Source: Gammaproteobacteria bacterium (GTDB lineage: Bacteria > Pseudomonadota > Gammaproteobacteria > SZUA-229). From it: a stretch of DNA of 6,548 bases. Positions within the stretch are counted from its first letter, which is position 1; each line of letters starts with the position of its first letter. The notes beneath the pieces are model-generated. The model was not told the origin of the DNA and searched no databases. It saw nothing but the letters and a program-made list of their open reading frames with translations. Of this stretch, positions 4,681-6,548 are shown in pieces. The position numbers and the translations under genes were made by a program. Location: NCBI GenBank assembly GCA_023136715.1, contig JAGLQT010000132.1, forward strand, positions 1-6,548. The letters run 5' to 3'.

Positions 4681-6548
4681 ATGCGCCTTAGCACTATTAA
4701 ACTCGCCGGATTTAAGTCTTTTGTAGACCCTACCACGATTCATTTTCCTAGCAATCTGACCGGCATCGTCGGCCCGAATGGTTGTGGTAAATCCAACACT
4801 ATTGATGCCGTGCGCTGGGTGATGGGCGAATCGTCTGCCAAGCATTTGCGTGGTAGCTCCATGGAAGACGTCATTTTTAACGGTTCATCCTCGCGCAAAC
4901 CCGTGGGCATGGCTTCGGTCGAGCTGATCTTTGATAATAGCGAAGCCAACGGTAAAGTCGGTGGTCAGTTCGCACAGTACGATGAGATTTCGGTTAAGCG
5001 CACAGTTACCCGTGATGGCCAGTCTAAATACTCGTTGAACGGCACACGTTGCCGCCGTCGTGATATTGCTGATTTGTTCCTCGGCACCGGCCTGGGCCCA
5101 CGCAGTTACGCGATTATTGAGCAGGGCATGATTTCTCGCCTGATCGAAGCCAAGCCAGAAGAGCTGCGTGTCTTCCTTGAAGAAGCCGCCGGTATTTCCA
5201 AATATAAAGAACGCCGTCGCGAAACTGAAAATCGCATTCGCCACACTCGCGATAACCTGGATCGTCTGGATGATTTACGTGAAGAAATCGACAAACAATT
5301 GTCGCATTTGCAGCGCCAGAGCCGTTCAGCCGAACGTTATAAAGAATACAAAACTGAAGAACGCCAGCTTAAAGCTGAATTAGTCGCGCTGAACTGGCGT
5401 GATCTTAAGGTGGATCTGGATAAGCGTGATAAGGCAATCACGGAAACTGAGACCAGGCTGGAGCAGATTATTGCCGAGCAGCGTGCCGCTGAATCCAAAA
5501 TCGAAGAAGATCGTCAGTTACATACTGAATCGAATGATGCGATGAATAAGGTTCAGGCTGAGTTTTATAGCCTGGGTAGTGATATTTCCCGCGTCGAACA
5601 GAACATTAAGCATCAGCAGGATTTGCAGCAGCGTCAGAAGACTGACCTGGAACAGGTTGAAACTGCACTGGTTGAAGCGACACAAACCTTGCAGAGCGAC
5701 CGCAATACGATCGAAGAAGTGGGTTCACAGTTAAGCGCGGATAAGCCTGCGCTTGAAACGCTAAAAGCGGATGAACAGGCGATTAGTGAGCGTTTCAAAA
5801 GTTCAGAAGAAGCCATGCAGGCCTGGCAGTCTTCCTGGGATGATATTAATCGCCGCTATTCCGAAGCCAGCCAGAAAGCACAGGTCGAGCGTTCACGTAT
5901 GGAACAGCTTGATCGTCATGTCGGGCAGCTGGATCAACGTTTACAGCGCATCGACGTTGAGCAACAGGCTTTACGCGGTGAAGATATTGAAGGTCAGATT
6001 ACTGAATTCCAGACCAAGTTGAACGAAGTTGAGCAGCAGAAAACTGCCAGGGAAGAACAGCTATCTTCGGCTTTGTCATCAATTCGCGAAACGCGCGAGC
6101 AAATTGTTGTAACCGAGCAGAAATCAGCTGAACATCGCCGTGGTATTCATGATGCACAGGGGCGTTTGTCATCACTGGAAGCGCTACAGCAGTCTGCTTT
6201 GGGTAAAACCGATAAGGCCGTGAACCAGTGGCTGGATCGTCAGGGGCTGGCGAGTCAGGCGCGTTTTGCCGAAAAACTGGAAGTAGACAGTGGTTGGGAG
6301 ACTGCGGTTGAAACCGTATTGGGCGACACACTGGAAGCGGTTTGTGTTGATCAGATTGATGCGCTGTGTTCGACACTTTCTGATCTGGAGAAGAGCAATC
6401 TTTCTCTGGTCGAAACCCAGGCTTCAAATTCTAATGCTGGTGGTGCAACTGGTTATTTGCAGGAAAAAGTAAAGTCATCGGTTGAACTGGATCAGTTCAT
6501 TCATGGTATTCGTTTTGCCGATACGCTGGATGCAGCTTTGCAAATGCG
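4681..6548 (+). CDS. smc: Chromosome segregation protein SMC, N-terminal half (cut by window end)
   Basis: The frame is open for 622 codons to the window edge; full SMC is about 1,160-1,170 residues, so just over half is seen. SMC is the ATP-driven condensin subunit that compacts and segregates the chromosome with ScpA/ScpB. The N-terminal head has MRLSTIKLAGFKSF, the Walker A loop GPNGCGKS (31-38) followed by NTIDAVRWVMGES, a gammaproteobacterial-type CRRRDIADLFLGTGLGPRSY stretch (124-143), the Q-loop EQGMI with Q148, and EEAAGISKYKERR (167-179) leading into the coiled coil. Residues ~180-510 are charged heptad sequence forming the first arm. The hinge begins about 515-525, with WETAVETVLGDTLEAV (539-554). 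The Walker B, signature motif and second arm lie beyond the window. T40 after Walker A is where many homologues have isoleucine or valine, a minor change. ScpA, ScpB, zipA and ligA are not in this window. Confidence 0.97.
   Translation, partial: MRLSTIKLAGFKSFVDPTTIHFPSNLTGIVGPNGCGKSNTIDAVRWVMGESSAKHLRGSSMEDVIFNGSSSRKPVGMASVELIFDNSEANGKVGGQFAQYDEISVKRTVTRDGQSKYSLNGTRCRRRDIADLFLGTGLGPRSYAIIEQGMISRLIEAKPEELRVFLEEAAGISKYKERRRETENRIRHTRDNLDRLDDLREEIDKQLSHLQRQSRSAERYKEYKTEERQLKAELVALNWRDLKVDLDKRDKAITETETRLEQIIAEQRAAESKIEEDRQLHTESNDAMNKVQAEFYSLGSDISRVEQNIKHQQDLQQRQKTDLEQVETALVEATQTLQSDRNTIEEVGSQLSADKPALETLKADEQAISERFKSSEEAMQAWQSSWDDINRRYSEASQKAQVERSRMEQLDRHVGQLDQRLQRIDVEQQALRGEDIEGQITEFQTKLNEVEQQKTAREEQLSSALSSIRETREQIVVTEQKSAEHRRGIHDAQGRLSSLEALQQSALGKTDKAVNQWLDRQGLASQARFAEKLEVDSGWETAVETVLGDTLEAVCVDQIDALCSTLSDLEKSNLSLVETQASNSNAGGATGYLQEKVKSSVELDQFIHGIRFADTLDAALQM

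Noticed and set aside
4740..6427. Minus-strand and alternate-frame ORFs inside smc
   Set aside because: The SMC frame is continuous with conserved head, coiled-coil and hinge sequence; the others are by-products of its codon bias.

Overview
The window looks like chromosome from a free-living gammaproteobacterium. The evidence is a canonical SMC condensin (not MukB), a SlyX ending in the family's PPHY tail, a CysZ with the full set of family motifs, and a short unimodular QueF. The genus cannot be fixed from this sequence. Base composition is uneven: the SMC/queF/kinase/cysZ part has moderate GC, while roughly 640-1780 is visibly richer in A+T and holds unfamiliar genes.

Layout, left to right. 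(1) 1-633, plus strand: what looks like the last few codons of an upstream gene, overlapping by ATGA a TIGR04282/DUF2064 nucleotidyltransferase-like gene. (2) 634-1673, plus strand, A+T-rich: an intergenic stretch with a possible tiny ORF, then a 224-residue membrane-anchored protein of unknown function (799-1473), overlapped by 13 bases by a secreted-protein gene that is probably truncated (1461-1673). (3) 1653-1862: an intergenic repeat island. It has a 155-bp element with 31-bp imperfect terminal inverted repeats, each able to form its own hairpin, followed by a short repeat built on CTCTGCG/CTTTGCG units. The first element supplies the last six codons and the stop of the truncated gene. 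(4) 4529-1885, minus strand: a compact run queF > FGGY sugar kinase (D-ribulose kinase-like) > cysZ > slyX, with a 4-base ATGA overlap between kinase and cysZ and 3 bases between cysZ and slyX. (5) 4530-4680: divergent control region. (6) 4681-6548, plus strand: the N-terminal half of smc (head N-lobe, first coiled-coil arm, start of the hinge), cut by the window edge.

The minus-strand genes are ordinary metabolism (queuosine precursor synthesis, sugar phosphorylation, sulfate uptake, SlyX) sharing a transcript more than a pathway. The smc side is chromosome organisation. I found no convincing new multi-gene system. The least explained part is the A+T-rich pair at 799-1673 and the repeat island that appears to have truncated its second member.
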